Source: a virus. Taken from it: a DNA stretch of 27,034 bases. The notes below the pieces were generated by a model. That model was not told where the DNA came from and did not search any database. It worked only from the letters and a program-made list of their open reading frames with translations. The first letter of the stretch is position 1. Every line of letters begins with the position of its first letter. This document shows positions 5,148 through 13,771 of the stretch, piece after piece. A program made the position numbers and the translations under genes. The DNA is taken from positions 1 through 27,034 of the IMG/VR virus record IMGVR_UViG_3300048588_000287; one strand, 5' to 3'.

Positions 5148-6176
5148 GTGCGCCACTCCGAAACCTTTGCAGCAATTTCCGCCGCGCTCGCCGCGGCCAA
5201 TGCGGAATTTCCGCCCATCGAGAAAAACAAAAACGTCGAAGTCAAGATGCGCAACGGCGGCACGTATTGGTTTTCATACGCCACGCTCGACGCGATCCTG
5301 CACGCGGTGCGGCTGCCCCTGGCAAAAAACGGGCTGGCGCTGATGCAGGCGGAAGTGCAGCACGAGGTCAACGTGTACGACGACGGCGGCAGGATCGTGG
5401 CCGTGGATCGTGAATTGATGATGGAAACCCGGCTGCTGCACTCCTCGGGCGAATGGTTCGCCAACACGACGCCGATCCTGATCGCGGAAGGCGACAACGC
5501 TGCGCAGGCCCACGGCTCGGGCGCTTCCTACGCGCGCCGCTATGGCGTGTCGGCGCTGCTCTGCCTGGCGTCCGATGAAGACGACGACGGGAACGAGGCC
5601 GACGGCAATTCGGTGAAACCAGCACGCGCACCTGGTGGCCGCCGCGATGGCGCGGTGATCTCCGATGCTCAGTTGCGCCTGCTGCGCGTGAAGCTCGATC
5701 AGGCCGGCGGCAATGAAGCGGCGGCGGCCAAGCACTTCGGCGTGGAATCGCTGGGCCTGCTGCCGCGCGGGCGCATGGACGAGGCGATGAAGGCGATCGC
5801 CGAAAAGCATCCGGCGCTGCTCGAAGCCGGCGGCGCTCCCTCGCACGCGGCCATGCAGCAAGATGGCGAAGCGATGGCGGCGAACGGGCAATACAACGCG
5901 CTGCTGGCCAAGCACATGGAATCCTTCCTGTTCATCCGCTACCACCTGGGGGTGGTGCGCGATGAAGCCGTGCAGAAGTTCTACGACGAAACCGAACTGA
6001 CCGAACGCGATCCGATGCAGGCCGCCCAGGAATGGAACCAGTTCACCGACGATGAAAAGCGAATTTTGTGGCGCGCCCCGTCGAACGGCGGCTGGCTCAC
6101 GACGAAAGAACGCACCGACCTGCGCGCCGCCGGCGTCGCCTACTCCGCCCACCTTGCCTCCCAGAAAAAGGATTGA
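5148..6176 (+). CDS. ERF-family single-strand annealing recombinase
   Basis: The 342-residue protein matches the ERF superfamily in its N-terminal 150 residues: a helical start, the N-V-E-V-K-M-R-N-G-G-T-Y-W-F-S-Y-A-T-L-D element, L-A-K-N-G-L-A-L-M-Q, and the conserved A-Q-A-H-G-S-G-A-S-Y-A-R-R-Y region near 122-137. ERF proteins anneal complementary single strands and promote phage recombination or circularisation. The C-terminal half holds helical segments unlike the core. The start is GTG at 5148, with AGGA seven or eight bases upstream; a longer frame back to 4722 only reads through the repressor gene. It heads a three-gene recombination operon with a coiled-coil protein and SSB. Confidence 0.88.
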   Translation: MRHSETFAAISAALAAANAEFPPIEKNKNVEVKMRNGGTYWFSYATLDAILHAVRLPLAKNGLALMQAEVQHEVNVYDDGGRIVAVDRELMMETRLLHSSGEWFANTTPILIAEGDNAAQAHGSGASYARRYGVSALLCLASDEDDDGNEADGNSVKPARAPGGRRDGAVISDAQLRLLRVKLDQAGGNEAAAAKHFGVESLGLLPRGRMDEAMKAIAEKHPALLEAGGAPSHAAMQQDGEAMAANGQYNALLAKHMESFLFIRYHLGVVRDEAVQKFYDETELTERDPMQAAQEWNQFTDDEKRILWRAPSNGGWLTTKERTDLRAAGVAYSAHLASQKKD

Positions 6177-6182
6177 CCGATC

Positions 6183-7307
6183 ATGGCCAAGAAAGCCACC
6201 GCTGCACCTGCTGAAACCATCCCGGCCGCCGAAGCGCCCGGCACCGACGTGGCGCTCGCGTCGCCTGAAGTCCGCGCGGAACAGGCGCTGCGCTTCAATC
6301 AAACCCGCGCGCACCTGGATCTACTCGCCGGGAAGTTCGTCACCCTGAAGTCGGTCGATACCGACGACAACTTCGCCGCGGCCAAGGCGGCCCACGGGGA
6401 ACTGCGCGGCGCTCGCGTGAAGCTGGAAAAGACGGGCAAGGAAGCCCGTGCCGATGCCACCGCCTACGGCAAGGCCGTGATCTCGGTCGAGCGGAAGCTG
6501 ATCGATATCATCGCGCCCGAGGAAACCCGCCTCGCTGGCCTGATCACCGCGGAACAGCGCCGCCGCGACGATATCGAACGCGCTGCCCGCGAAGCCGCCG
6601 AGGCCCGCGTGCGCGCCATGAATGCCGCGTTCGATCGCATCCGATCGCTTCCGGATCTGGCCCAGCGCGCCACCACCGACGAGGCCATCACCGCGCTGCA
6701 GGCCGAAGCGGAAAAGCTGCTCGGCGATCACGCGCACCTGCCTGCCGAATTCCACTCGGCGGCGGTGTACGAGTGCCGCATCGCGATCAATGGGTGCAAG
6801 GCCGCGCAGGATGCGCTGATCAAGCGCCGGCAGGATGAAAAGGAGCTCGAGGAACTCCGCGCGTGGCGTGCCCAGCAGGAAGCCACGGCAGCGGCCAATG
6901 CCGCCGAGGTCGCGCGCGCTGCTGCCGTGGTCGCCGAACAGTCGAAGGCCGGCACCGGGTATCAGGCCCAGGTCGAAGCGGGCGAAGCCAACTCGGCGGC
7001 CGAACTCGACGACGATGATCTCCCGCCCGGCCTCGATGCACCTGCGCCTGCGGTCGGGCATCGCCCTGGCGTTGCGTTCGTGGAGGCGGTCCGCGCGCCG
7101 GCCGAAGCGGTGCGCACGCCGGTTTCGCAGGTGGCGGTGTCCGTGTCGTCGGCCTCGCTGGTCCCGGTCGCCTACGTCATCCCGCTGCTGCAGGCGTCCA
7201 AGGCTGCGCTGCGGCTGCTGGCTCAGGGCGGCTATGCGACGAACCCGGTGTATCTGGATCTCGCCGCGGCCATCGATGAAGCGGAAGCGCCGCCGGTGTC
7301 GCGATGA
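6183..7307 (+). CDS. coiled-coil protein between ERF and SSB (374 aa)
   Basis: The first 25 residues are alanine/proline-rich; residues 30-260 are almost all helical, charged and coiled-coil-like, including A-R-V-K-L-E-K-T-G-K-E-A-R near 75-87 and long E/A/R-rich segments at 120-160 and 210-255. A proline/valine-rich linker follows, and a short helical C-terminal domain ends at 374. The heptad pattern resembles DUF1351-type phage proteins found beside annealing recombinases, but I am not sure of that family. The ATG follows the ERF stop by six bases and the stop overlaps the SSB start by four (ATGA). It could be a recombinase partner or exonuclease-modulating factor; no catalytic motif is visible. 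Confidence 0.68.
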   Translation: MAKKATAAPAETIPAAEAPGTDVALASPEVRAEQALRFNQTRAHLDLLAGKFVTLKSVDTDDNFAAAKAAHGELRGARVKLEKTGKEARADATAYGKAVISVERKLIDIIAPEETRLAGLITAEQRRRDDIERAAREAAEARVRAMNAAFDRIRSLPDLAQRATTDEAITALQAEAEKLLGDHAHLPAEFHSAAVYECRIAINGCKAAQDALIKRRQDEKELEELRAWRAQQEATAAANAAEVARAAAVVAEQSKAGTGYQAQVEAGEANSAAELDDDDLPPGLDAPAPAVGHRPGVAFVEAVRAPAEAVRTPVSQVAVSVSSASLVPVAYVIPLLQASKAALRLLAQGGYATNPVYLDLAAAIDEAEAPPVSR

Positions 7308-7801
7308 GCGGGTTTAACCAGGTCATCCTGCTGGGCCGGGTCGGAAACGACCCGGAATCGAAGTTCACGCAAGGCGGGACGGCGGTGGTGTCGATCAGCT
7401 TGGCCACGTCGCGCCGGCGCAAGGATAACGACGATCAGTGGCAGGAAATCACCAGCTGGCACCGGGTGAAATTCTTCGGCAAGCAAGCCGAGATCATCCA
7501 GGAACACGTGCGCAAGGGTGATCTGCTGTTCGTCGAGGGCCGGCTCGATTACTGGGAAGCGAAAAGCGATCGCGGCGCCAAGCTGATGGTGGCCGAGATC
7601 ATCGGCGAACACTTCGAGTTTGGTGGCGGTCGTCGCAGCGATGCCGAACGCCAGCAGGCGCCCGCTGCAGGCTCCACAGCGCGCCAGCGCGCGCGGGAGG
7701 CTGTCCACGGTAGCGGGGAAGGCGGCGCGGCTGCTGCAGGGGCTGGCACGGGCCAGCAGAAGCCATTCGACGAACCCTTCGACGACGATATCCCGTTCTA
7801 G
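7304..7801 (+). CDS. ssb: single-stranded DNA-binding protein
   Basis: Residues 1-110 are a standard SSB OB-fold: the F-N-Q-V-I-L-L-G-R-V-G start, A-V-V-S-I-S-L-A-T-S, the W-H-R-V-K-F-F-G-K-Q-A-E core and G-D-L-L-F-V-E-G-R-L-D-Y. A glycine/alanine/glutamine-rich linker follows, and the protein ends in the acidic tip D-D-D-I-P-F, which recruits partner proteins in bacterial SSBs. The length, 165 residues, is normal. The start overlaps the upstream gene by four bases. It coats single strands made by replication and works with the ERF protein of the same operon. A strong hairpin follows the stop. Confidence 0.95.
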   Translation: MSGFNQVILLGRVGNDPESKFTQGGTAVVSISLATSRRRKDNDDQWQEITSWHRVKFFGKQAEIIQEHVRKGDLLFVEGRLDYWEAKSDRGAKLMVAEIIGEHFEFGGGRRSDAERQQAPAAGSTARQRAREAVHGSGEGGAAAAGAGTGQQKPFDEPFDDDIPF

Positions 7802-7821
7802 CCGCTGTTCCACGTGGAGCC

Positions 7822-7853
7822 AACGCCAGGCCAGTGCATCGGCCTGGCGTTTT
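7822..7853 (+). terminator. intrinsic terminator after ssb, between convergent operons
   Basis: An 11-bp perfect stem AACGCCAGGCC / GGCCTGGCGTT around an 8-base loop, then TTTT in the plus direction. It lies 20 bases after the ssb stop and 5 before the stop of the convergent tail operon. Leftward the U-run is missing, so it may act weakly that way. Confidence 0.8.
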
Positions 7854-7857
7854 GCTG

Positions 7858-8670
7858 TCAGCTGTCGGGGAAAGCCGTCGCGCGCGGGGTGTAGTCTGCG
7901 GTGACGTCGCGGCACTCGCCCACCACGTAGCGCAATTCGTCGATGTGTTTGGTGCGAGCCAGGCCGGCGAAGGTATAGAAGCGGCCCAGGTTCAGCAGCC
8001 TGCCCGCCGATGAACCAAAGTCGGTCGCATCGGTCAGGATCGCGCCGTTCACTCGCGCGTTCATGGACATGCCCACCGAAAAATTCCCGCTCTGATAATC
8101 GAGGCAGCGATGGCCATCGATCCATGCGCCCCAACGGCCGGAAGCGTCGCGCCCGATCGAAAGCGGAACCCACGCGCCGCCGTAGCTGTTGAAGTCATAC
8201 CCGGGCGGCAGAAACCAGCGCGTGGTGCGGTTGTTCGTGCCGCGGATGCCGCAGTAAAACCGCATGTAGGTGCGGTGCAGGATGACCGCCCACTCGTAGG
8301 CCCAGCCCGATGAACCGTCAACCATGGCTAGAACGACGTCGAGATCTGAATCGGCGTCGCTGGCGATGCCGGAAGCCAGGCGATGCCGCCAATCGATCTG
8401 GAAAGCACCGGCGCGCATGTCCAGGTTGGTGGCGCCCGGGGTGGTCCAGCCGTTCGTGCTGGACGGGATATACAGCGACGATGCGCCGAACACCTTTTCG
8501 GCGGTGTCCACCTCGGCGGTTCCGACCCGCGTCATGGTGCGGGCATAACTGCTGCTGTCGGTGATGGTGGTCGCGCCGTCCGCGCCTTCGCCGTGCAGCA
8601 AAAGCACCACGTTTGCGAACGCCGGTTCGCCCGAGGCAACTTGCCCGGCCATCATCACGCGCCGAAGCAT
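7858..8670 (-). CDS. tail protein with LamG/concanavalin-A-like lectin domain
   Basis: This 270-residue protein looks like a LamG-type jelly roll: an N-terminal V-V-L-L-L-H-G-E-G-A-D-G strand, T-I-T-D-S-S-S-Y-A-R, F-G-A-S-S-L-Y-I-P, F-Q-I-D-W-R-H-R and the H-I-D-E-L-R-Y-V-V-G near residue 246, all typical of phage tail lectin modules. It probably binds surface glycans of the host or decorates the tail tip. It is the last gene of the virion operon, where receptor-binding proteins usually sit. The ATG overlaps the upstream stop by one base (TAATG) and AGGAG lies about ten bases upstream; a second in-frame ATG follows at codon 6. Receptor binding itself is inference. Confidence 0.72.
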   Translation of the reverse strand: MLRRVMMAGQVASGEPAFANVVLLLHGEGADGATTITDSSSYARTMTRVGTAEVDTAEKVFGASSLYIPSSTNGWTTPGATNLDMRAGAFQIDWRHRLASGIASDADSDLDVVLAMVDGSSGWAYEWAVILHRTYMRFYCGIRGTNNRTTRWFLPPGYDFNSYGGAWVPLSIGRDASGRWGAWIDGHRCLDYQSGNFSVGMSMNARVNGAILTDATDFGSSAGRLLNLGRFYTFAGLARTKHIDELRYVVGECRDVTADYTPRATAFPDS

Positions 8671-9245
8671 TAGGCGCTCTCCTGCATCGCATAGCGCCAG
8701 GTGGTGCCGTTGTCGGTGGTCGACGCGGTGATGATGGTCACGGCGTTGGCGGCGGAAGCGATGGCCAGGTCGGACCCGCCTAGCGCCTTGTGCGATGCCG
8801 GGATGGCGAACGTGCGCCCGCCGGTGGCGTCTTGCTTGATGTGCAGTTCGTATTCGGCGTATTTCCCGGCGCCCGGCAGGTTCGAAAATGCCAGGGTGGT
8901 GACGTTGGCGGCCAGCGTGATGGCGCCGATGTATTTCGAAGCGCTGGCGAAATTCAGAGTCACGGTGCCCGAGGAATTCGCCGGCGTGTTGACCGCGTGC
9001 GCCAGCACGGAAAGCGCCGCCGCGATCGCGTTCGTCACGAAATTTTTCACCGCGTGCTGCGTCGCTGCCAGCGTGGCGCTGTCGGCGGCGAGGGCGGTGT
9101 CATTGTCCAGCGCCAGCGCGATGACCTCGGCCAGCGTTGCCTTGCGGCTGCGGCTGCCGGCGGCCTGCGCGGGCGCTTCGACCTCGATCAGGTCGGCAGT
9201 GGTCAGGGCGACGGTGGGCAAGTCGCTGATCTTGTTGTCGGCCAT
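8670..9245 (-). CDS. tail fibre-type structural protein (191 aa)
   Basis: The N terminus carries K-I-S-D-L-P-T-V-A-L-T-T-A-D-L-I-E-V-E, a short adaptor repeat seen at the start of many phage tail-fibre and neck-appendage proteins. After an alanine-rich helical region (about 45-85), residues 95-185 are beta-rich with A-N-V-T-T-L-A-F-S-N-L and a final W-R-Y-A-M strand, as in small fibre tip domains. The start ATG has GGAGTAGGA upstream. It lies between two other small tip proteins at the end of the virion operon. It may trimerise as a fibre or carry the lectin protein encoded next. Confidence 0.65.
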   Translation of the reverse strand: MADNKISDLPTVALTTADLIEVEAPAQAAGSRSRKATLAEVIALALDNDTALAADSATLAATQHAVKNFVTNAIAAALSVLAHAVNTPANSSGTVTLNFASASKYIGAITLAANVTTLAFSNLPGAGKYAEYELHIKQDATGGRTFAIPASHKALGGSDLAIASAANAVTIITASTTDNGTTWRYAMQESA

Positions 9246-9248
9246 GTC

Positions 9249-9632
9249 CTACTCCGTTATGCGGGTGTCGCCCGCGTCGGTAATTCGATCGTTGCCCGCA
9301 TCGGTGATGCGGTTGCCTGGGGTGTAAAGCCCGGTGCCAATGTAGAACCCTTCCCACTCGTATGGCTGCCAGCAGCCTAGCCCGTTCAACTGGGTATAGC
9401 TTTCCAGCCGCACCCATCCATCGCCGGGCGGGTCGAAGGTGTCGGACATGATGGGGTCGTCGACGATGTGGATCTCAGGCTCGCCCAGGGGATCGCCCGG
9501 GTTCGCGCGCCAGTACCATTTGCACACGGTCTGCAGGCCCGCCGGCGCCGTCACGCTGGCCGCGAAGTGATCGACCGGCATGTCGGCCTGCAGCAGCTTG
9601 TTGCGGGTGGTCCATGTCAGTTCGAGGCTCAC
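9249..9632 (-). CDS. tail-tip associated protein with C-terminal RITDAG repeats (127 aa)
   Basis: The main body (1-105) is tryptophan- and glycine-rich, including W-Y-W-R-A-N-P-G-D-P and W-V-R-L-E-S-Y. The last 20 residues are two and a half copies of an eight-residue repeat starting R-I-T-D-A-G (9252-9311). Short R-I-T-(E/D)-x-G repeats are familiar from phage virion proteins; their job is unknown to me. The start is GTG in a GTGA overlap with the 1157-residue tail-tip gene. A structural role beside the tail tip is inferred from position. Confidence 0.62.
   Translation of the reverse strand: MSLELTWTTRNKLLQADMPVDHFAASVTAPAGLQTVCKWYWRANPGDPLGEPEIHIVDDPIMSDTFDPPGDGWVRLESYTQLNGLGCWQPYEWEGFYIGTGLYTPGNRITDAGNDRITDAGDTRITE
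9252..9311 (-). repeat. in-frame 24-bp tandem repeat encoding RITDAGxx
   Basis: Two full units of R-I-T-D-A-G plus two variable residues, and a partial R-I-T-E unit, end the 127-residue tail protein. The DNA copies have diverged at third positions, which points to selection on the peptide. Confidence 0.6.
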
Positions 9633-12600
9633 GGCGGCGCATCCGGGTAGGGGTCGATGGTGGTCGCGATTTCCAGATCCTTGAACTTCGCTTGCGTGCC
9701 CACCTTACCGACCAGCAGCACGGCGGCGTGCTTGGTGTAGCCGCTCGAGGAATTGATGCGGCCTTCGTGCCAATACTCGCGCGGGGTGAAGTCGCCGCGG
9801 CCAGGAATGCCTGCCGCGGAAACTGTATTGATCTCGCCGCCCGCATCTTTGTAGGCGATGCCCGCCGAGATCCCGCCCGTGGTGTACGACTTGCCGGCGT
9901 TCGTCGCCTGGGTGTTCGCGTCATTGCTCCACGCCTTCAAGCGCATGCGAATGAACTGGTCGGCGTCGTCGGCATGCTCTAGCGGCTCATCGAAAATGAT
10001 CCAGCGGTAGAAGCCGTAAATGGAGTGGAACGTGGCAGTCAGCACGCCGTCGGCGACGGAAATGTCGGGCACAAATTCGTTCGTATCCGACGGGTCAGGC
10101 CACAGGGTGATGCCGGTCAATCCCGCGCTCAGGTCGTAGTTCGTCGGCGTCTCCGCGATCATCGGCGGATCGATCAGGGTGATCACCATTTCGAAGTTGT
10201 CGACGGTCGCCGTGCCGGTGTCGAATCCATATTCCACGGTGTGCCGAACCGCCTGCATGAAGTTGCGGACGGGGTATTCGCCAGGGAACTGCGGGCCAGA
10301 ACCGGAACGTCGGATCTGATTCAGCCAGGTGTGGGTGACCGGCGATTCGGTGGGGTAATGCTCTGGCGCCGAGGCCTCGAGGTAGGACGGGAAATGCCCC
10401 ACCGTGTAAAGCCCCCACGCGACGCCGATCTCCGTTTTCGTGCCCGGTGAATTCTGCACGTCGGCATTGGATTCGATGCTCAGGCGCGGGAACGGCATGT
10501 AGGGCATGCCATAGCGGCGGCTGAAGTTAAACGCGGTGTGGACGCCGAAGCCGCCTTGAAACTTCAGCTTGCCATCGACGAGGGACCACTCCGGGCCAAG
10601 CGCGGTGCCGTCCTGTTTCCGCCAGCGCGCCAGGGTGTCGGGGTCGTCGAATGCCGGGTCGTCGACGACGTCCACGTCGAACACGGTCGGCAGCGGGAAC
10701 AGCGGCGGCCCGTTGTCAGGATATCCGCCCAGCGGGCCAAGTTCCTGCGATGCCGGCGAACCGTTCGTCGACGTCGCCGGCGGCGTGGTCGGGCCACCGC
10801 CACCAGGGCCACCGGTGCCGCCACCGCCCGGCGTGCTGGTGCCCACGACGAAAATGGATTCGCCGTTAATTTCCATCTTGCCGTTCGGGTAGGGCCGATC
10901 CTTGCGGTCGGCCATGACCACGGTGTCGGTGGGCGCCTCGGCCAGTTCCATGCGCTCCGACCAGCTGTTCGTGAGGAGCTTCACGTCGATAGATTCGCCG
11001 GCGATGTATTGCGTCGGATCGAAAGCCGCCGCGCGCTGGAAAAAGTAAAGCCGGTCCCCTTCGAAATGCTTTTTCGGAATGGTGTCGGCGCAGCCTCGGC
11101 CAAGGTCAAAGGTCTGCAGATCGGTGTCGTGGGCATCGACGCGGCACAACTCGTTCCCGATCAGCACCAGGTCGCCCACTTCGACGGCCGAAAGGCGATC
11201 GCCGTCGGTGTAGCCAATGGCCAGTTCTAGGCCCGGCTCAATGTCGCCGGTGAGAACTGCCGTCGGGCAGAATTGCCCCTCGTCGACCACTTCGAAATCG
11301 CCACCGGTGGCCGAGGTGGCCAGCGTGAAATCGCGCATGCGGCCGGGGTCAGGCGCGGCCGCGACCACGTATCCCGCATCGCCGTCCATGTCGGCCAGTT
11401 CGTCGGCAGGCACCTGCGCGGCGAGGGTGATGTAGGGCGCTTCGAACACCGCGCGCCCGGGGAGCTCGGCCGGCTCGGTCGGCGGGGTGGTGTCCTCGCC
11501 TAGTTCGACGTCGGTGTAAACCGTCGACGGCAGGCTGTAGACGTCCTGGTTCAACTTCAGGCTGATGGCGCCGCTCGAAAGAATGCCGCCGCTGATCTCG
11601 CCAACAATGCAAACCATGTCGGCAATGCCGCGCTTCGGCAGCTGCAGGCGCACGTACTGGCTGCGGCGCAGGCCGTACACCGCAGGCCGGCATGCAAGTT
11701 CGAATAGGCGCGTCGGCGTTGCCCTCGCCAGCAGTTCGCGGGTTGCCACCTGCACGGCCATGTACTCGATCGGGATTTCCAGGTAATCCAGGGTCAGATT
11801 GATCTCGCCGTACTGCGCAGCCAAGGCCATCGCGCGCGTGGGCGGGGTGATGACGTCCTCGTTCCGCTCTGGGTCGCGGTAGCGCACGGACACGCTGTTC
11901 ACCGCGTCCTGCAGCACCGTCGGCATTTCCTTGAAGCTCAGCACGTCGCGATCGGTGATGATCGGCAGCGATTCGAGATCGTATTCCCCGTTCGCAATGT
12001 CCAGGTGGTAGAGGCCATCGACCAGGCTTCGGCTAAAGCTGCAGCCGGCGACCCGCTCAATACGCTGGATGAATTCGTCTGGGCTTTCTTCCTGCGGCTT
12101 GCGCTCGGTGCAGAGGCCGAAGCCGCGGGCATAGAACCAATCCGCGGCCGCGGTGAACGAGTCGAGGTCAACACTGGCACGCGGCTGGCCGCCGGTGTCC
12201 TCCTGGGAATGCGCATACAGGATCATGTGCGCGGGGTTCATGCCGAACCTCGTCCCGGAGGTCTTAAAGCTCAGTTTGTAGGAACCGGTGCCGCGGTTGT
12301 CGTCGACCAGCGCGTCGTAAAGGAACAGACGATAGGTGCCGGCCTGGGTGATGGTGTGTTCGATCTTTGCCGTCGCGTGGGCGGCGCGCGCCTCGGCCGC
12401 GGTTGCATATCGGTCCAGCCAATAAACGCCGCCGTCGACGCCGGGGTTCGTCAGGTTCGCGATGCCGAAGCGGTTCGACCAGGTGAGATAGGAATAATTC
12501 TCGGGCTGGTAATCGTCGGAAGGGGTGAAGCTCCATGCATCGGAACCGGTCCCGAGCTCGATCACTAGGATGCAGTTCGCCGGCAGCTCGAAATCGAACC

Positions 12601-13102
12601 CGCCGTCGCTGCCGTCTAGGGACGAGGTCATCGAATCGAGATCCACGTTCGGCGTGATCAGCGTGGTCAGCAGGTAGTCATCCAGCGGCACCGGCGCGGT
12701 TTCCGGATACCAGCAATCATCATCGTCCCAGCCCTTTTTGATGCGCTCGACGCGATAGGCGCGCTTTTGCTGGTATGGGTTGTTCGCGCCCCACAGCCCG
12801 CCCTCATACGCGGCGGTCAGGATGCCGCGGCGCGCCGGCTGATCTGGCCCGAACAGGCCGGTCAGGTAGTAGTTCGGCATCTGGCCAGCTTCGCCAAACA
12901 TCCAACGCAGTGGCCCGACGGCGCCGCCCTGGTCCTTGTCTCCGCCCCACAGCTGCGGCTTGTTGATGAAGTCCATGCCGCTGGCAGTGCGGCGGCCCTT
13001 CCACGCGGTTTTCTGGGCGCCGTTGAACTGCAGCACCGCGTCGACCGGTCCCTTGCATATGTCGTCGTGCCACGCGAGACGATAGTTCCATCCCGTGGTC
13101 AT
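9629..13102 (-). CDS. large tail-tip / host-specificity (J-like) protein, 1157 aa
   Basis: By size, position and composition this is the central tip protein of a non-contractile tail. The first 600 residues contain the hub-like part: a W-N-Y-R-L-A-W-H-D-D start, a middle that reads like the gpJ/baseplate-hub fold (R-I-E-R-V-A-G-C-S-F, V-N-S-V-S-V-R-Y-R-D-P, the L-R-R-S-Q-Y-V-R-L strand), then beta-rich domains. A glycine/proline/threonine linker at about 756-775 separates a C-terminal region (780-1157) of aromatic- and aspartate-rich beta domains likely to contact the host. The true start is ATG at 13102; the frame continues back to 13240 only as a shadow of the upstream gene. Specific host receptor unknown. 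Confidence 0.8.
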   Translation of the reverse strand: MTTGWNYRLAWHDDICKGPVDAVLQFNGAQKTAWKGRRTASGMDFINKPQLWGGDKDQGGAVGPLRWMFGEAGQMPNYYLTGLFGPDQPARRGILTAAYEGGLWGANNPYQQKRAYRVERIKKGWDDDDCWYPETAPVPLDDYLLTTLITPNVDLDSMTSSLDGSDGGFDFELPANCILVIELGTGSDAWSFTPSDDYQPENYSYLTWSNRFGIANLTNPGVDGGVYWLDRYATAAEARAAHATAKIEHTITQAGTYRLFLYDALVDDNRGTGSYKLSFKTSGTRFGMNPAHMILYAHSQEDTGGQPRASVDLDSFTAAADWFYARGFGLCTERKPQEESPDEFIQRIERVAGCSFSRSLVDGLYHLDIANGEYDLESLPIITDRDVLSFKEMPTVLQDAVNSVSVRYRDPERNEDVITPPTRAMALAAQYGEINLTLDYLEIPIEYMAVQVATRELLARATPTRLFELACRPAVYGLRRSQYVRLQLPKRGIADMVCIVGEISGGILSSGAISLKLNQDVYSLPSTVYTDVELGEDTTPPTEPAELPGRAVFEAPYITLAAQVPADELADMDGDAGYVVAAAPDPGRMRDFTLATSATGGDFEVVDEGQFCPTAVLTGDIEPGLELAIGYTDGDRLSAVEVGDLVLIGNELCRVDAHDTDLQTFDLGRGCADTIPKKHFEGDRLYFFQRAAAFDPTQYIAGESIDVKLLTNSWSERMELAEAPTDTVVMADRKDRPYPNGKMEINGESIFVVGTSTPGGGGTGGPGGGGPTTPPATSTNGSPASQELGPLGGYPDNGPPLFPLPTVFDVDVVDDPAFDDPDTLARWRKQDGTALGPEWSLVDGKLKFQGGFGVHTAFNFSRRYGMPYMPFPRLSIESNADVQNSPGTKTEIGVAWGLYTVGHFPSYLEASAPEHYPTESPVTHTWLNQIRRSGSGPQFPGEYPVRNFMQAVRHTVEYGFDTGTATVDNFEMVITLIDPPMIAETPTNYDLSAGLTGITLWPDPSDTNEFVPDISVADGVLTATFHSIYGFYRWIIFDEPLEHADDADQFIRMRLKAWSNDANTQATNAGKSYTTGGISAGIAYKDAGGEINTVSAAGIPGRGDFTPREYWHEGRINSSSGYTKHAAVLLVGKVGTQAKFKDLEIATTIDPYPDAPP

Positions 13103-13106
13103 TGAA

Positions 13107-13328
13107 CTACCGCCCACCGGTGCCCCCTTCGCTGCGCGCGATCTCGAGTAGTGCCAGCGTGAACGGGTCGCCGATGCGTAGCGCTTCCTCGCCCGCCACG
13201 CCTTCCTGGACGAACTTGCGGAGGTCGAAGCTATGGGCATCGCACCATTCGCGAATGCCAGGCGTGCAGGTGGTCCCGCGGCGGCGTAGGCGGCGAACGT
13301 GGGCCATCGTGATGCGCGGCTCGGTCAT
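13107..13328 (-). CDS. small conserved tail-module protein (73 aa)
   Basis: A 73-residue protein with a basic N terminus (H-V-R-R-L-R-R-R-G), a C-x-x-G-I-R-E-W-C-D-A-H-S-F-D segment and a helical end. The pattern (a cysteine after a basic stretch, R-x-W/F at the turn, D-x-x-x-F-V-x-x-G-V) recalls small uncharacterised proteins encoded next to tail-tip genes in many siphophages. The ATG overlaps the upstream stop as ATGA, and the tail-tip gene starts four bases after its stop. It may be a tail-tip assembly factor; no direct evidence. Confidence 0.62.
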   Translation of the reverse strand: MTEPRITMAHVRRLRRRGTTCTPGIREWCDAHSFDLRKFVQEGVAGEEALRIGDPFTLALLEIARSEGGTGGR

Positions 13329-13771
13329 TTCTTCGACTTGCTCTTGATCGGCTCTTTTCCGACGACGCGCTGCGCGCCGATGAATTCCTCTTTCACCCAC
13401 ACGTCGCCGTACAACTCGAGGACGCTGTGTCCATCCTCAACCGTCGGCGCGTCGAACTGGTCGGGCTTCGGCGCCTGCGGTTTCGGGCGCAGCGCGTAGG
13501 AGATCACCGCCGAAATGATCAGGATGATCAGCTGCACGACCCACCAGTAAATGGCGCGCACCGGCTCCGGCTCCGGTTTCGGCATGGTAGCCGCCACGGT
13601 GACGTGGATCAGCTGCAGAACCACCACCAGGCAAGCCATGCACAGCAGGGCGACGCGGGTTTGCTTGCCGGCTTCGGTGTCCATCCACCAGTGGCGCACG
13701 CGCCAGTAGGCGGCGTCCGCGCGATCGGCCACCACTTCGCCTAGCCGTGCTTTCTGAACTACGCGCCCCAT
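13325..13771 (-). CDS. membrane-anchored tail assembly protein with two transmembrane segments (148 aa)
   Basis: Two hydrophobic helices are visible, at about residues 40-62 (A-L-L-C-M-A-C-L-V-V-V-L) and 73-95 (W-W-V-V-Q-L-I-I-L-I-I-S-A-V-I), separated by a proline/glutamate loop. After a K-P-Q-A-P-K-P linker, residues 105-148 read A-P-T-V-E-D-G-x-S-V then a Y-G-D-V-W-V-K strand, like the P-T-A-E-E-G-x-x-x-x-V-x-F-G-T element of tail-assembly proteins. The start ATG at 13771 overlaps the upstream gene by 13 bases; the longer frame is its shadow. A two-span protein in the tail operon could hold assembling tips at the membrane or enter the host membrane during DNA injection. Both are guesses. 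Confidence 0.62.
   Translation of the reverse strand: MGRVVQKARLGEVVADRADAAYWRVRHWWMDTEAGKQTRVALLCMACLVVVLQLIHVTVAATMPKPEPEPVRAIYWWVVQLIILIISAVISYALRPKPQAPKPDQFDAPTVEDGHSVLELYGDVWVKEEFIGAQRVVGKEPIKSKSKK

Noticed and set aside
5274-6314. 346-residue minus-strand frame opposite the ERF gene
   Set aside because: Antisense to a clear ERF protein, and translation is R/G/V/F low complexity without family features.
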